From CAYSRC01 sp964433495 (GTDB taxonomy: Bacteria > Bacillota > Clostridia > Oscillospirales > Ruminococcaceae), in NCBI GenBank assembly GCA_964433495.1, contig CAYSRC010000009.1, positions 1 through 61,234 of the forward strand: a stretch of DNA of 61,234 bases, given 5' to 3'. The position numbers and the translations under genes were made by a program. A model generated the notes under the pieces. The model did no database searches. It was not told where the DNA came from and saw nothing but the letters and a program-made list of their open reading frames with translations. Positions 1 through 8,308 of the stretch are shown here, in pieces. Within the stretch, counting starts at the first letter, position 1, and each line of letters opens with the position of its first letter.

Positions 1-82
1 CATCTAAATCATCTGTTGCTCCTGTGCTGATTTTTCCGTCAACAGACATCAGCATGAATAATGTCGTAACAGGTCTGTCCAT
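1..82 (-). CDS. RibD C-terminal/dihydrofolate reductase-like protein, 5' end only
   Basis: Only the first 27 codons lie inside the window; the gene runs off the left edge. The peptide begins MDRPVTTLFMLMSVDGKIST, which resembles the N-terminus of the RibD C-terminal (pyrimidine reductase) and dihydrofolate reductase-like superfamily, where a first strand is followed by SxDGKI. Such proteins are NADPH-dependent reductases of riboflavin or pteridine-type substrates. The ATG at 82-80 is preceded on the minus strand by GGAGGGATAAA, a strong ribosome site, which supports both gene and start. The catalytic part is not visible, so the substrate cannot be named. Confidence 0.7.
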   Translation of the reverse strand, partial: MDRPVTTLFMLMSVDGKISTGATDDLD

Positions 83-753
83 TTTATCCCTCCAAATCCC
101 GATTTATCGATTTGTCATATCAATATCGGCGGCTTTCAGCCCTCATTTATAGGCAGTGGCTGCGGTGGCAGGCAATGCGCAGGTATATACCCTGTGACGC
201 TTGCCGACGGCCGAATCCCCCAAGCCCCGGTGATCGGCGCCGGCTGCATCCGATGCACAAGCCGCTGTTGGCGTCTGGTGTATATACCGGCGAGGGGAAC
301 GATGGCCGAACCGTCCCGGCCCCGTTCCCCGGAGGGCACGCGACGGACGCATTTCCCTCGCTTCCTCGTCTGCAAGGGGTATAACCCCGTTTTCCCCCCG
401 AAGGGCGCAAGATGGCCGCAGGCCATGCCGCCGCCCGCCTGCCGGCGGTGAATAAATGCGCTCTTATTAAGGGGACGACAAAGAAAACGGAGCGCCCGGG
501 CGCCCCGGATACTCCCGCTTCGGTTCCTTCCGGCCGGTCGATCATCGCCTTTCCGGCTTTGTGCCGTTCCGCCGCAGATGAACCGTCGGGATGGTGAAAC
601 CACCCTTCACAATCCGTCTCATGTGTAAATCGATGCGGCCGGCCCAAGGGACTGCTCATCGTCCGCTTTTGCGCGGGCGGCAAAGCCGACAAGGCAGACA
701 GGCCCCGACGGCGCGCACAGCGAATCCGACGCATGTACGCGTGCGTCTTTATG
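83..753. other. Intergenic region without a recognisable gene
   Basis: About 670 bases between the RibD-like start and the end of the first DegV gene. Open frames here (for example 147-734 minus) are Arg/Pro/Gly-rich, have no ribosome site and resemble no family, so they look like GC-driven spurious frames. The motif GTATATACC occurs twice (near 182 and 281). No promoter, tRNA or convincing terminator was identified. Confidence 0.5.
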
Positions 754-1599
754 TCAAAGCGCCGCGTCGCTTATAAACGCAACCGCGCACGCGCCCGGCC
801 CCACATGGGTGCCGAGCACGCTGCCGAGACCGACGGTTTTTGAGGGATGTACGCCCATTTCGGCGAGGCCCGCGGTCATCCGGTCGGCGGCGCTGCGGTC
901 GCGGGTATAGCCCACACAGCAGGGGCACTCGGGACGCAGGTTTTCCTTCATTATCTCGATAAGCCTCGCGTTTGCCGCGGCAGCGCCGCGAACCTTGTCG
1001 ATCACGGTCACCTTGCCGTCCTTGATTTGCAGGACGGGCTTGATGCCCAATACGGCGCCCGCCGCCGCGCCCGCCGCGGACAGCCTGCCGCCCTTGCGCA
1101 GGTACTTCAGGGTGTCCACGATTCCGTACAGACAGGCGTTTGCGGCAAGGCGCTCGGCCTCCTGCGCGATGTCGGCGCCGGAGGCCTCTGGGTGGGCGTC
1201 CCTGTAGGCGACGAGCTCGCGGACAATGAGGCCGAGGGCGATGGTGACGTTTCGGCTGTCCACGATGTAGACGCCGTCGAAGGGCCCGCTGTCCTTCGCG
1301 ATGCGCGCCCCCGCGAGGGTCCCCGACAGCTCGCTTGAGATAAGCACGGCGACAAGCTCATCGCCCGCGTTCTCCGCCGCTTCAAAATGACGGATGAAAT
1401 CCTCGGGGCTGGGCTGGCTTGTGAAGGGTAGAGCGTCGGAGTGCTCGAGCAGCTCGAAAAAGCCGTCCGAGGTGAGGTCGACACCGTCAACATACGATTT
1501 TTCGCCGAAATTCACCGTGAGCGGTATGAGCTCTGTTCCGAGCTGTTTTGCCTCCTCGGGCAGAATGTCCGAGGTCGAATCCGTTAAAATTCTAACCAT
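754..1599 (-). CDS. DegV family fatty-acid-binding protein
   Basis: A 281-residue DegV protein. The family binds a fatty acid in a cleft and, in Gram-positive bacteria, acts as the FakB subunit that presents fatty acids to the kinase FakA. The N-terminus MVRILTDSTSDILPEEAKQ carries the TDSTSD signature, followed by the PLTV strand, TSQPSPEDF, and a C-terminal GxHxGPGA segment (THVGPGACAVAF). The ATG at 1599 is chosen because AAAGGAG lies just upstream; a further in-frame ATG at 1623 has no ribosome site. It stands alone, with repeat-rich DNA upstream. A second DegV lies at 7051-7923. No fakA gene is in the window. Confidence 0.9.
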   Translation of the reverse strand: MVRILTDSTSDILPEEAKQLGTELIPLTVNFGEKSYVDGVDLTSDGFFELLEHSDALPFTSQPSPEDFIRHFEAAENAGDELVAVLISSELSGTLAGARIAKDSGPFDGVYIVDSRNVTIALGLIVRELVAYRDAHPEASGADIAQEAERLAANACLYGIVDTLKYLRKGGRLSAAGAAAGAVLGIKPVLQIKDGKVTVIDKVRGAAAANARLIEIMKENLRPECPCCVGYTRDRSAADRMTAGLAEMGVHPSKTVGLGSVLGTHVGPGACAVAFISDAAL

Positions 1600-2110
1600 G
1601 ATTACTCCTTTTATGTTCGGCAAGGCGGACTTTGAGAGCAGCCTTGCCGCGAAAGATAGTGTACAAAAAATGCTGTGCCGCTGCGGGATCGGCTCAAAGC
1701 CTTCTGCGAGCCCGGGCCTCCCCTACCGCGCGGTCGAGCTCAATGGGAACGACAGCTCGAAAGGCACAGAATGCTGCGCCTCATGTCAAATGTCCGCTTC
1801 CTTGACGCCCTGTCGCTCCGCGCGGCAGATGCACGCCGCAATGGGAACGACGCGCGGCAGGGTTCACACAGTCCCGTGAGGCGGCCGGATGATGTCGGCG
1901 TCTTTAACATCCGACCGCCTCACGGGAAAATGGGAGATGTGTAAAGGGAGGCGGCACGGCATAAGCCGCGGCGGAGGGATTGTGCGCGGCGAGCTTAATC
2001 CGCGGCAGGAAACCGACCTGAAGGACGGGATATGTGCAAACACAACCCGTATATGTTCGCGGGCGGCCGCAGGGAGCGGAAGCACCCCTGCGCAAACCAT
2101 GCCTGCGCCC
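1600..2110. other. Repeat-bearing intergenic region
   Basis: No gene is seen. The stretch carries a divergent copy of the dispersed composite repeat: GTGTAAAGGGAGG near 1940, GAGGGATTG at 1974-1982, and a CCCGT/GCGGG stem with an 8-nt loop (ATATGTTC) at 2046-2063. The segment near 1716 (CCTCCCCTACCGCGCGGTCG) recurs almost exactly near 61061. A strong inverted repeat at 1872-1927 is listed separately. Confidence 0.6.
1872..1927. repeat. 20-bp inverted repeat, hairpin-forming
   Basis: Arms at 1872-1891 and 1908-1927 (left arm begins TCCCGTGAGGCGG) pair with a single mismatch around a 16-nt loop. It lies downstream of the marR stop and upstream of degV. Neither side has a clear T-run, so it is not a canonical terminator and is more likely part of the local repeat element. 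Confidence 0.75.
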
Positions 2111-2548
2111 TCAAATGCTTCCGAAAAAACCGTGCAGCTTGTCGAGCATTTCGCAGAGCGCCCTTGTTTCGTCGGGGGACAGGTTTTCCGTGATGCCGGC
2201 GACGAGCCTGTTGTGAAACTCCGCATGGCTGTTCAAAACCGTTTGTGCTGCGGGCGAAAGGGTAGTGACGACCCGGCGTCTGTCCCGCTTATCCCGCTCG
2301 CGCGAAAGGTACCCCTTCTGCTCAAGCGTCTTGACCGACACCGTCAGTGTGCCCTTGGTCACGCCGAGGCTCGTCGCGGCCGCGTTCATCCCCTCGCCGC
2401 CGTGCTCCTCAATTGCCTCGAGCACGTGTATTTCGGAAAGCGACAGGTTTTTATGGCCGCTCTGTGCAAGGCTTTTTTCCTCGAGCCTGAGAACGTCGCG
2501 GAACAAAACCTTCAAAAAGTCGTTTATCGCCGCGTGCTGTTGTGCCAT
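2111..2548 (-). CDS. MarR family transcriptional regulator
   Basis: A 145-residue winged helix-turn-helix protein of MarR size. The DNA-binding core is at about residues 35-95, with the recognition segment AAATSLGVTKGTLTVSVKTL and the wing carrying RDKRDRRRVV, the DxRD/RR motif typical of MarR proteins. Flanking helices form the dimer. The ATG at 2548 follows AGGAGGCGGCA, an excellent ribosome site. Its own promoter carries two near-identical 13-bp palindromes, so it is very likely autoregulated. The M18 aminopeptidase is divergently transcribed from the same intergenic region and might also be controlled by it. The ligand is unknown. Confidence 0.92.
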   Translation of the reverse strand: MAQQHAAINDFLKVLFRDVLRLEEKSLAQSGHKNLSLSEIHVLEAIEEHGGEGMNAAATSLGVTKGTLTVSVKTLEQKGYLSRERDKRDRRRVVTTLSPAAQTVLNSHAEFHNRLVAGITENLSPDETRALCEMLDKLHGFFGSI

Positions 2549-2564
2549 TGCCGCCTCCTGATAG

Positions 2565-2627
2565 TTTGAACTTCAAATAATTTTACTCCGCTGCGGGAGC
2601 GTTGTCAAGGAAAATTTGAAATTCAAA
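2565..2627 (-). promoter_or_regulatory. marR promoter with two palindromic operators
   Basis: On the minus strand TTGACA (2608-2603) and TAAAAT (2585-2580) are separated by 17 bp. TTTGAACTTCAAA (2565-2577) lies at the expected start site and TTTGAAATTCAAA (2615-2627) just upstream of the -35. The two palindromes differ only in the central base and are 50 bp apart centre to centre, as expected for dimer binding sites of the adjacent MarR protein. Confidence 0.85.
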
Positions 2628-2684
2628 CTTTTTCTTCGTCGGCGCGTCCCGCTTGATTCATGTGTGGTCGTCGGATGAAAAATG

Positions 2685-2693
2685 TGCTATACT
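2685..2693 (+). promoter_or_regulatory. Extended -10 promoter of the aminopeptidase gene
   Basis: TGCTATACT fits an extended -10 element (TGnTATAaT), about 45 bases before the M18 aminopeptidase start. No good -35 is seen. It lies about 60 bp from the upstream MarR palindrome at 2615-2627. Confidence 0.5.
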
Positions 2694-2739
2694 TTAAGCA
2701 CAGACAGATAAAAAGCGTTAAGCGAAGGGAAGCGTGAGG

Positions 2740-4038
2740 ATGACTCTCAACGAAAGGCTGTTTGATTTTATTAAAGCAAGCCCCACGCCGTTTCACGCGG
2801 CGGCGAACATATGCGCCGTGCTCGAGCAGCACGGATTTAAACGCATCGCGGAGGGCGAGTGCGGCCGAGCAGAGGCGGGCAGGGGGTACTTTGTGACCCG
2901 CAACAACTCGACCGTTTTGGCGTTCAGGATGCCCCCCGACGGACGCGCCGACAGCTTTGTCATCGCGGCGTCGCATGGCGACAGCCCGTCGTTCAGGGTA
3001 AAGAGCGGCTGCGCAAAAACGGGTAAAAACTACGCGTGCCTCGGGGTGGAGGCCTACGGCGGCGCGCTCTATTCCACCTGGTTTGACCGCCCCTTAAGTG
3101 TTGCGGGGCGGCTGCTTGTGAAGACCGAGAGCGGTCTGAAAACCCTTTTGTGCAACGTCGACCGCGACCTCGTCATGATTCCGAGTCTGCCGATACACTA
3201 CAACCGCGACGCGAACAAGGGCGTTGCCCTCAACGTATCCACCGACATGTCCCCAACGCTTTCGCTGCGCACCGACGCCGACCTGCTCGCGCTGTGCGCC
3301 GAAAGCGCGGGCTGCCGCCCCGAGGATGTCGTGTCCCACGAGCTGAGGCTCTATTGCCGGGACGGCGCCGTCGTTTGGGGCTCCGAAAACGAATTCATCT
3401 CGTCGCCCCGGCTCGATGACCTTCAGTGCGCCTTTGCGACCCTCGAGGGATTTTTGAGCGGCGAGCCCCGTGACGGAAGCGTGCAGATCTATGTCTGCTT
3501 TGACTGTGAAGAGATAGGCAGCGGCACGATGCAGGGCGCCGAGGGCACGCTGCTCAGCGAGATGACGGCGCGCATCGGCGAGGCGTGCGGAAACGACAGA
3601 TTCCGGCAGGCGGCGGCCCTGCGCTCGAGCTTTCTTTTAAGCGCCGACAACGCCCACGCGGTGAGCCCCACCCATCCCGAGCTCTTCGACCCCGAAAACA
3701 TGGTTGTCATGAACGGCGGCGTGGTGCTCAAGCACGGCGTGAAGTACGCGACCGATGCCGTGGGTGCAGCGATTGTCGGCACACTCGCAGAGAAATCGGG
3801 TGTAAAGCTGCAAACCTTCCACAACAGAAGCGACCTGCCCGGCGGCTCCACCCTGGGCAGCATCGTGCTCGACAAGCTCAGCATCATGTCGGCCGATGTC
3901 GGCCTTGCACAGCTTGCGATGCACTCGTCCTACGAGACGGCAGGTGCAGAGGACACAGAGCAGCTTGTGCTCCTTTCCCGCGGTCTGTTCTCATCCGCTC
4001 TTCGCTGTGCAGAGGACGGAAAAATAGACATTTTATAG
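2740..4038 (+). CDS. apeB: M18 family aminopeptidase
   Basis: A zinc-dependent cytoplasmic exopeptidase of the M18 (aspartyl aminopeptidase) family, which removes N-terminal residues, often acidic ones, from peptides. The protein starts MTLNERLFDFIKASPTPFHA, typical of the family. Metal and catalytic motifs are in order: ASHGDSPSF (first His), CFDCEEIGSG (catalytic Glu pair), SADNAHAVSPTHPEL and HNRSDLPGGSTLG. About 432 residues is the usual length. The ATG at 2740 is preferred over the GTG at 2734 because AAGGGA at 2725-2730 is then better spaced. It is monocistronic and divergent from marR. Confidence 0.93.
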   Translation: MTLNERLFDFIKASPTPFHAAANICAVLEQHGFKRIAEGECGRAEAGRGYFVTRNNSTVLAFRMPPDGRADSFVIAASHGDSPSFRVKSGCAKTGKNYACLGVEAYGGALYSTWFDRPLSVAGRLLVKTESGLKTLLCNVDRDLVMIPSLPIHYNRDANKGVALNVSTDMSPTLSLRTDADLLALCAESAGCRPEDVVSHELRLYCRDGAVVWGSENEFISSPRLDDLQCAFATLEGFLSGEPRDGSVQIYVCFDCEEIGSGTMQGAEGTLLSEMTARIGEACGNDRFRQAAALRSSFLLSADNAHAVSPTHPELFDPENMVVMNGGVVLKHGVKYATDAVGAAIVGTLAEKSGVKLQTFHNRSDLPGGSTLGSIVLDKLSIMSADVGLAQLAMHSSYETAGAEDTEQLVLLSRGLFSSALRCAEDGKIDIL

Positions 4039-4645
4039 CCGTTTTTTTTGAAGAATTCAGCCCGAACTCCCCGGGAAAAAGGGTTTTTTCGCCGTAAAAA
4101 AGCATTGCTGCGACAGGATGCGGCGCCGTGTAAAACAAGCTTTCGGCCACATAAAGCAGAGTTGTTTCACCGTTTTTTTTATAAAATACTGATAAAAAAC
4201 ACCCCGCCGATACAAAGCTCCGCGGGGTGTTTTCACGCTGATTGTATGCCTGTTAAAGCGACCTGCCGCGCCGCTGCGGGCAGCTCCCGATAAAACCCGT
4301 GCGATGTTGAAAGCCGAGATCGCGGCGCTCAAAATGTCGGACACAGGCGCCGACCGAAGCACGCCGTCAAGGCCGAAAAACGCGTCGGCAAATGGGGAAA
4401 AACGACGCCGGACAAGGTTTCCCGAACTGCGGGGAGGAGGGCGGATTGTGCCGTCCTGTCCACGGACCGCAAAAGACAAAGGCCGGCGTTGCTCACACAG
4501 GTCGAAACGACTGTACACGGGTATATGCGAAACAGCTCGATTGCTAAAATAAGGGATGACAAATACGCGGGACAACCCCCGTTCGGCCTCCGTCTGCCGC
4601 TGTCCGCAGTGCTGCAATAGGGCTTTATATTCCGCGACGGAAAAA
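4039..4645. other. Intergenic region between convergent genes
   Basis: About 600 bases between the convergent aminopeptidase and DUF3810 genes. It holds the terminator hairpin at 4195-4233 and T-rich tracts at 4042-4050 and 4172-4180. The short open frames show no ribosome sites or family resemblance. Confidence 0.5.
4195..4233. terminator. Bidirectional rho-independent terminator
   Basis: AAAACACCCCGC and GCGGGGTGTTTT form a stem at about 4196-4207 and 4222-4233, with A- and T-runs on the two sides. It can end the aminopeptidase transcript, and the VanZ/DUF3810 transcript from the other strand. Confidence 0.75.
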
Positions 4646-5812
4646 CTACCGTTCGCCGCGCCCCGCGCCGCCGAAGTACGCCGTCAGCAGGTCTGCCGCC
4701 GCGCCGTAACTCTTGATGCCGTCCTCCTGGTCGTAGGTTTTCAAAAGCCCGTCGTACATCCTGTCGGTTGTCTCGGACAGCTCGCTTTTGTATGATTGCC
4801 AGTAGGCGCTGTTACAGCGCAGGTCGCACAGTGCCTCCTCGCACAGCGTTCCGCGGATGTCGTAAAACCGCTCGCGGTCGGCGGAGTAGAGCGCGTTCGA
4901 GAGCAGCAGATACCCGTACAGGCTGCCCGAATATCTGAACCCCGCGTCGTCGCTTGAAAGGCAGGCGAGCACGGCGACAAAGTTGGCCTCGTCCTCCGAC
5001 GCGACGTTCCGCTGGTGCGCCGTCTCGTGCGCCGCCGTCACCGGCACAAAGCAGAAGGGGGCGTGGGTGTTTACACAGCACTCGCCCGTGAACGGGAAGG
5101 TGATCCCCGTCGTGTTGATCATGCTCAACTGCTCGGACAGCATGACGCCCTTGGGCTTTACCTCGCGCCCGCGCAGAAAGGGGAACTCGTCGGAAATACC
5201 CCGGAAGAGCGTTTTGCACCGCTCAAAAACCTCGCCCGTGTCCTCTCGGTACAGCCCGTTTTCGCCGCGCGGTACGAGGGGGGCCGTCTCGTTGACAAGC
5301 TGCGCAAAATACTCGGTCGCCCGGGCAAGCTGCTGCACGGTGCAGCCGTCGGCTGCGATGCCGCTCCGCTCTTTGAACGAGCGCGCGTAGTAGTTGACGC
5401 CCCACATAAGGTTAAAGGCCGTGACGACCGCAAGCAGTGCCGCGCCCAGCTTTATAAGGCTTTTTAAACCCGACTTGAGATGGTTTTCAGCCCTAAGCGC
5501 CCTTACCGCGCTGACGGCAATATAGACGGCGAGCGCGGGCAGCGCAAGCACGACCTCGACCTCCGCAAGGGCGAAGGGCAGGGGGGAGAGAACGAGCGCG
5601 AGCAGCCGTTTAAACGGGCCCGACAGGTTGTCGACATAGGCGGTCGCCGCCGAGGGAATAAGGCTTAACACAAGGCACAGCAGGTTGAGCGCGAGCATGA
5701 CCGCAAACGCCGCGACAAGCCCTTTGTGCCGTTTGATCGAGGTCAAAAATCGGGCTTGCGCACCCGGCGATGACGTCGCGGGAGGGCGGTTATTCGCTTT
5801 GGTTTTATTCAT
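4646..5812 (-). CDS. DUF3810 domain-containing membrane protein
   Basis: A 388-residue membrane protein. Residues about 28-150 hold three to four hydrophobic segments. The rest appears extracytoplasmic and contains TAAHETAHQRN, an HExxH zinc-metallopeptidase-like motif, followed by ASEDEANFVAVLAC, the distal Glu region typical of DUF3810. The biochemical role of DUF3810 is not established; membrane-anchored peptidase activity is an inference from HExxH. It lies 28 bases downstream of the VanZ-like gene on the same strand, so the two probably form an operon. The ribosome site (AAGCGGAT) is modest. The gene ends convergently with the aminopeptidase. Confidence 0.85.
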   Translation of the reverse strand: MNKTKANNRPPATSSPGAQARFLTSIKRHKGLVAAFAVMLALNLLCLVLSLIPSAATAYVDNLSGPFKRLLALVLSPLPFALAEVEVVLALPALAVYIAVSAVRALRAENHLKSGLKSLIKLGAALLAVVTAFNLMWGVNYYARSFKERSGIAADGCTVQQLARATEYFAQLVNETAPLVPRGENGLYREDTGEVFERCKTLFRGISDEFPFLRGREVKPKGVMLSEQLSMINTTGITFPFTGECCVNTHAPFCFVPVTAAHETAHQRNVASEDEANFVAVLACLSSDDAGFRYSGSLYGYLLLSNALYSADRERFYDIRGTLCEEALCDLRCNSAYWQSYKSELSETTDRMYDGLLKTYDQEDGIKSYGAAADLLTAYFGGAGRGER

Positions 5813-5840
5813 ATGATCCGCTTTCTTTTCTTCTCTTGTC

Positions 5841-6440
5841 TTAAGGCTCGGGCTTTACGATATAGCGGACCCTGCACCACTCGACAAACGCGGGAAAGGC
5901 CCTTGCGACAAGACGGTAAACGGCAAAACCCAGCATCGTCCCGACCGTGTTGAGCATCAGGTCGTCGATGTCCGAGCACCGTCCGAGCGAGTACTGCAAA
6001 ATCTCGATCACAAGGGACAGGCACAGACCGGCGGCCGTCACCCGCGCGAAACCGTTGCCTCTGAAGCAGAGGCTGAAGATAAATGACGCGGGGAACAGCA
6101 GCAGGATGTTGCCGAAAAAGTTTATATAAAAATAGGAATAGTTGCCGTTCAAAAGGATATGGTTGCGCGAGTTTACAAAGATCATAAAGGGGCGCAGGTT
6201 GTAGGTCAGCACCTCGGGCTTGCTCACCGAAAACTGCAAAAACTCGGGCAGCACCGTCAGTGCCGCGGCGGCAATAAGGGACGAGCAGAGCAGAAAAAGC
6301 GCCGCCTCGTGGGCAAACGACGTCCTGAATCTGCGCTTTGTAAATGCGCTGTAAACGATATATCTTATGACCGCATAGGGCAGCAGCGAGGCCGCAATGT
6401 ACGGGATGATGTCGTCGAGGTATTTCAGGGCTTCGGTCAA
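5841..6440 (-). CDS. VanZ family membrane protein
   Basis: A 199-residue polytopic membrane protein with the VanZ-like layout: a first segment near IPYIAASLLPYAVIRYIVY, a pair of central helices, and the conserved YFYINFFGNILLLFPASF and VTAAGLCLSLVIEILQY segments followed by CSDIDDLMLNTVGTMLGF. The late D-I-D-D-x-x-x-N-x-x-G signature is characteristic. VanZ proteins are linked to low-level teicoplanin resistance, but most homologs are of unknown role. A TTG start at 6440 is chosen because GGGAGG lies 6 bases upstream; longer in-frame extensions lack a ribosome site and are not membrane-like. It is the upstream partner of the DUF3810 gene. Confidence 0.85.
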   Translation of the reverse strand: MTEALKYLDDIIPYIAASLLPYAVIRYIVYSAFTKRRFRTSFAHEAALFLLCSSLIAAAALTVLPEFLQFSVSKPEVLTYNLRPFMIFVNSRNHILLNGNYSYFYINFFGNILLLFPASFIFSLCFRGNGFARVTAAGLCLSLVIEILQYSLGRCSDIDDLMLNTVGTMLGFAVYRLVARAFPAFVEWCRVRYIVKPEP

Positions 6441-7050
6441 TTTGCGCCTCCCTTCGGGCGTCGGCCCGTGCGGATAATACAACACAGTATAATAACGCAG
6501 CTCGGGCAAAAATCCTTGCATATTCGGTCGAATCACGCGCAAAGACATGAAAAGCCTAAGAGCGTTTTCGAGGGGGGATAGGGCATGCGGCAGCCGTCGG
6601 CATCTCTCGCGCGTGCGGCCGCATAAAGTATTGCCGCAAGTGAGCGAAGCGAAGGAAAAGTCCGGCGCCCTGCATGCGGGCTGCTGCGGCAAGAGCGCTT
6701 GACTCTCCCCAAAAAACGGATCCCCCTGTCGCGCGGCAGCGAGCACAAAGACAGATTATATTATAGCTGTTTTTTGCAAAAATAAAAGCACCTGTTATAC
6801 ACACCGCGCAGGTTCGGCGCCCCGTACAAGCTGTGAGGGCCGCAAAAACCGGGCGGTTTCATATAACCCTGCGGCATAAGCGTCGTTCCCGGCCGCATGT
6901 CGTTATCCAAAGTGAAAATGCGTGTCGAATCAAATCAGGCGTTCACACAAAATCCCCGCCCGAAAGGCGGGGATCCCGAGCGCCGAGGCGCTTTTGTGTC
7001 GCTTAAAAAAGCGCATAAACCGTCAGAGAAGGGGAAGCCCTCGCGCGGTG
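6441..7050. other. Intergenic region upstream of VanZ gene
   Basis: About 600 bases between two minus-strand genes. It holds the degV terminator at 6952-6974 and an AT-rich patch at 6752-6772 with overlapping TATAAT-like elements on the minus strand, which may be part of the VanZ promoter. No gene is supported: upstream frames of VanZ extend here but lack start signals. Confidence 0.45.
6947..6974 (-). terminator. Terminator of the second DegV gene
   Basis: ATCCCCGCC (6952-6960) and GGCGGGGAT (6966-6974) form a perfect 9-bp stem with a 5-nt loop. On the minus strand the stem runs into TTTTG. It lies about 75 bases after the degV stop at 7051. Confidence 0.7.
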
Positions 7051-7923
7051 CTAACGTTCGGTTCCGACAAAAAAGAGCGCAACGGTCCCGGGGCCCGAAT
7101 GAGAGCCGATGACAGGGCCGACATAGTTGATGACAATGTCCTTGACGCCGAGCTCCTCCCTAACCCTGCCCGCGACGTACTTTGCGTCGTCAAGGCAGTC
7201 GCCGTGCACGATGAACACCGTCTGTGCCTTGGGGTCTGTTGCTGTTTTGCGCATACTGTCGACCAGCGAGTCGAGCGAAGCGCGCCTGCCGCGAACCTTG
7301 CCGACGAGCGTCAGACGGCCCTCGTTGTCGGTGTGCATGACGGGCTTGATGCTGAGCATCGAGCCGACCACGGCCACCGTCTTGGACACCCTGCCCCCTC
7401 GGTGTAAAAAGTGCAGGTCGTCCACCGTAAAGCGGTGGCAGACGTTGAGCTTTGTCTGCTCGGCGTAGTCGCGCGCCTGTTCGATCGTCGCGCCCTCGTC
7501 CCGCTTTTTGCAGGTGAGCCAAACGAGCAGCCCCTGCCCCATCGACGCGCTGAGCGTGTCGACGTGCAGCAGCGTGCGCTCGGGGAACTCGGCCCTGAGC
7601 GCCTCGCAAGCGGCCGCCCCCGCGGAGTAGGTGCTGCTGAGCGCGCTCGAGAATCCGAGGTACAGGATGTCCCTGCCGCTCTCGAGGATGGGCCTCATCA
7701 GCGAGGTGAAGCCGTCGATGTTCACCGCCGCGGTCGTGGCCACCTCTCCGCCGCGCAGCCTCGAGTAGATGTCTTCAAACGATATCTCGCTGCCGTCGAG
7801 CAGGTTGCGGTATTCACGCCCGTCGATCACGACCGTGAGCGGCGCGACAACAAGCCCCAGCCTGTCGGCAAGCTGCGCGGGCAGGTCGCAGGATGAGTCG
7901 GTCATTATGACATATTCGCTCAT
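7051..7923 (-). CDS. DegV family fatty-acid-binding protein
   Basis: A 290-residue DegV paralog starting MSEYVIMTDSSCDLPAQ, with the TDSSCDLP signature, APLTVVIDGREY, TTAAVN in place of the usual TSQP, FLHRGGRVSK and a C-terminal GSHSGPGTVALFFVG. Members bind one fatty acid and act as FakB carriers; specificity varies by paralog. The ATG at 7923 follows GGAGGATTTAATC; the frame opens further upstream without a ribosome site. It has its own sigma-A-like promoter at 8011-8039 and a terminator at about 6950, so it appears monocistronic. The divergence of the TSQP-equivalent region from the first DegV suggests different ligands. Confidence 0.92.
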   Translation of the reverse strand: MSEYVIMTDSSCDLPAQLADRLGLVVAPLTVVIDGREYRNLLDGSEISFEDIYSRLRGGEVATTAAVNIDGFTSLMRPILESGRDILYLGFSSALSSTYSAGAAACEALRAEFPERTLLHVDTLSASMGQGLLVWLTCKKRDEGATIEQARDYAEQTKLNVCHRFTVDDLHFLHRGGRVSKTVAVVGSMLSIKPVMHTDNEGRLTLVGKVRGRRASLDSLVDSMRKTATDPKAQTVFIVHGDCLDDAKYVAGRVREELGVKDIVINYVGPVIGSHSGPGTVALFFVGTER

Positions 7924-8010
7924 GATTAAATCCTCCGAATCTTTGCTCTGCGGCGATGTCGCACAGAGCAAAATAGATAATAAAAAATGGATGACGTCAT
8001 TTTTAAAATT

Positions 8011-8039
8011 ATATTAGCAAATTGACGTCCGAAAATCAA
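8011..8039 (-). promoter_or_regulatory. Promoter of the second DegV gene
   Basis: On the minus strand TTGATT (8039-8034) and TAATAT (8016-8011) are spaced 17 bp. A perfect 10-bp palindrome ATGACGTCAT at 7991-8000 lies just past the expected start site and GACGTC recurs near 8025, so a regulator site is possible. Confidence 0.6.
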
Positions 8040-8086
8040 TCTTTTTTTTGCCGGTTTATAAAAAACGGCCCTCCGCCCCGCAGGGC

Positions 8087-8115
8087 TTGTCATTTTTGCC
8101 GCGTTAATATATAAT
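8087..8115 (+). promoter_or_regulatory. Promoter of the GH25 lysozyme gene
   Basis: TTGTCA (8087-8092), a 17-bp spacer and TATAAT (8110-8115). Transcription would begin about 185 bases before the GH25 start codon, leaving a long GC-rich leader in which no known riboswitch was recognised. Confidence 0.7.
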
Positions 8116-8308
8116 ATAAATACTTATACGCCGCGCTGTCCTGCCGGCGGATGCCCCCTTTTGACAGGTAGGCGGCGCGGCTTGTGCCGTCGGGACGGCT
8201 GCAATGTCGGGGCGCGGCGCTTTTCACGACGGTTTTGTCTGCTTATCCGACGCGGTTCCTGTTCCGCGGCGTCGTGTCGGTTTACCCGCAGTGTTGGGAG
8301 GTATGTTG

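Noticed and set aside
136..734. Overlapping long open frames on the minus strand in the first 750 bases
   Set aside because: Arg/Pro/Gly-rich translations with no ribosome site, codon pattern or family resemblance; typical chance frames of GC-rich DNA.
1889..2569. 226-codon plus-strand frame across marR
   Set aside because: It is antisense to the clear marR gene and its translation resembles no protein.
8116..8308. Riboswitch in the long GH25 leader
   Set aside because: The leader is GC-rich and can fold, but no conserved blocks of cyclic di-AMP or cyclic di-GMP riboswitches could be recognised.
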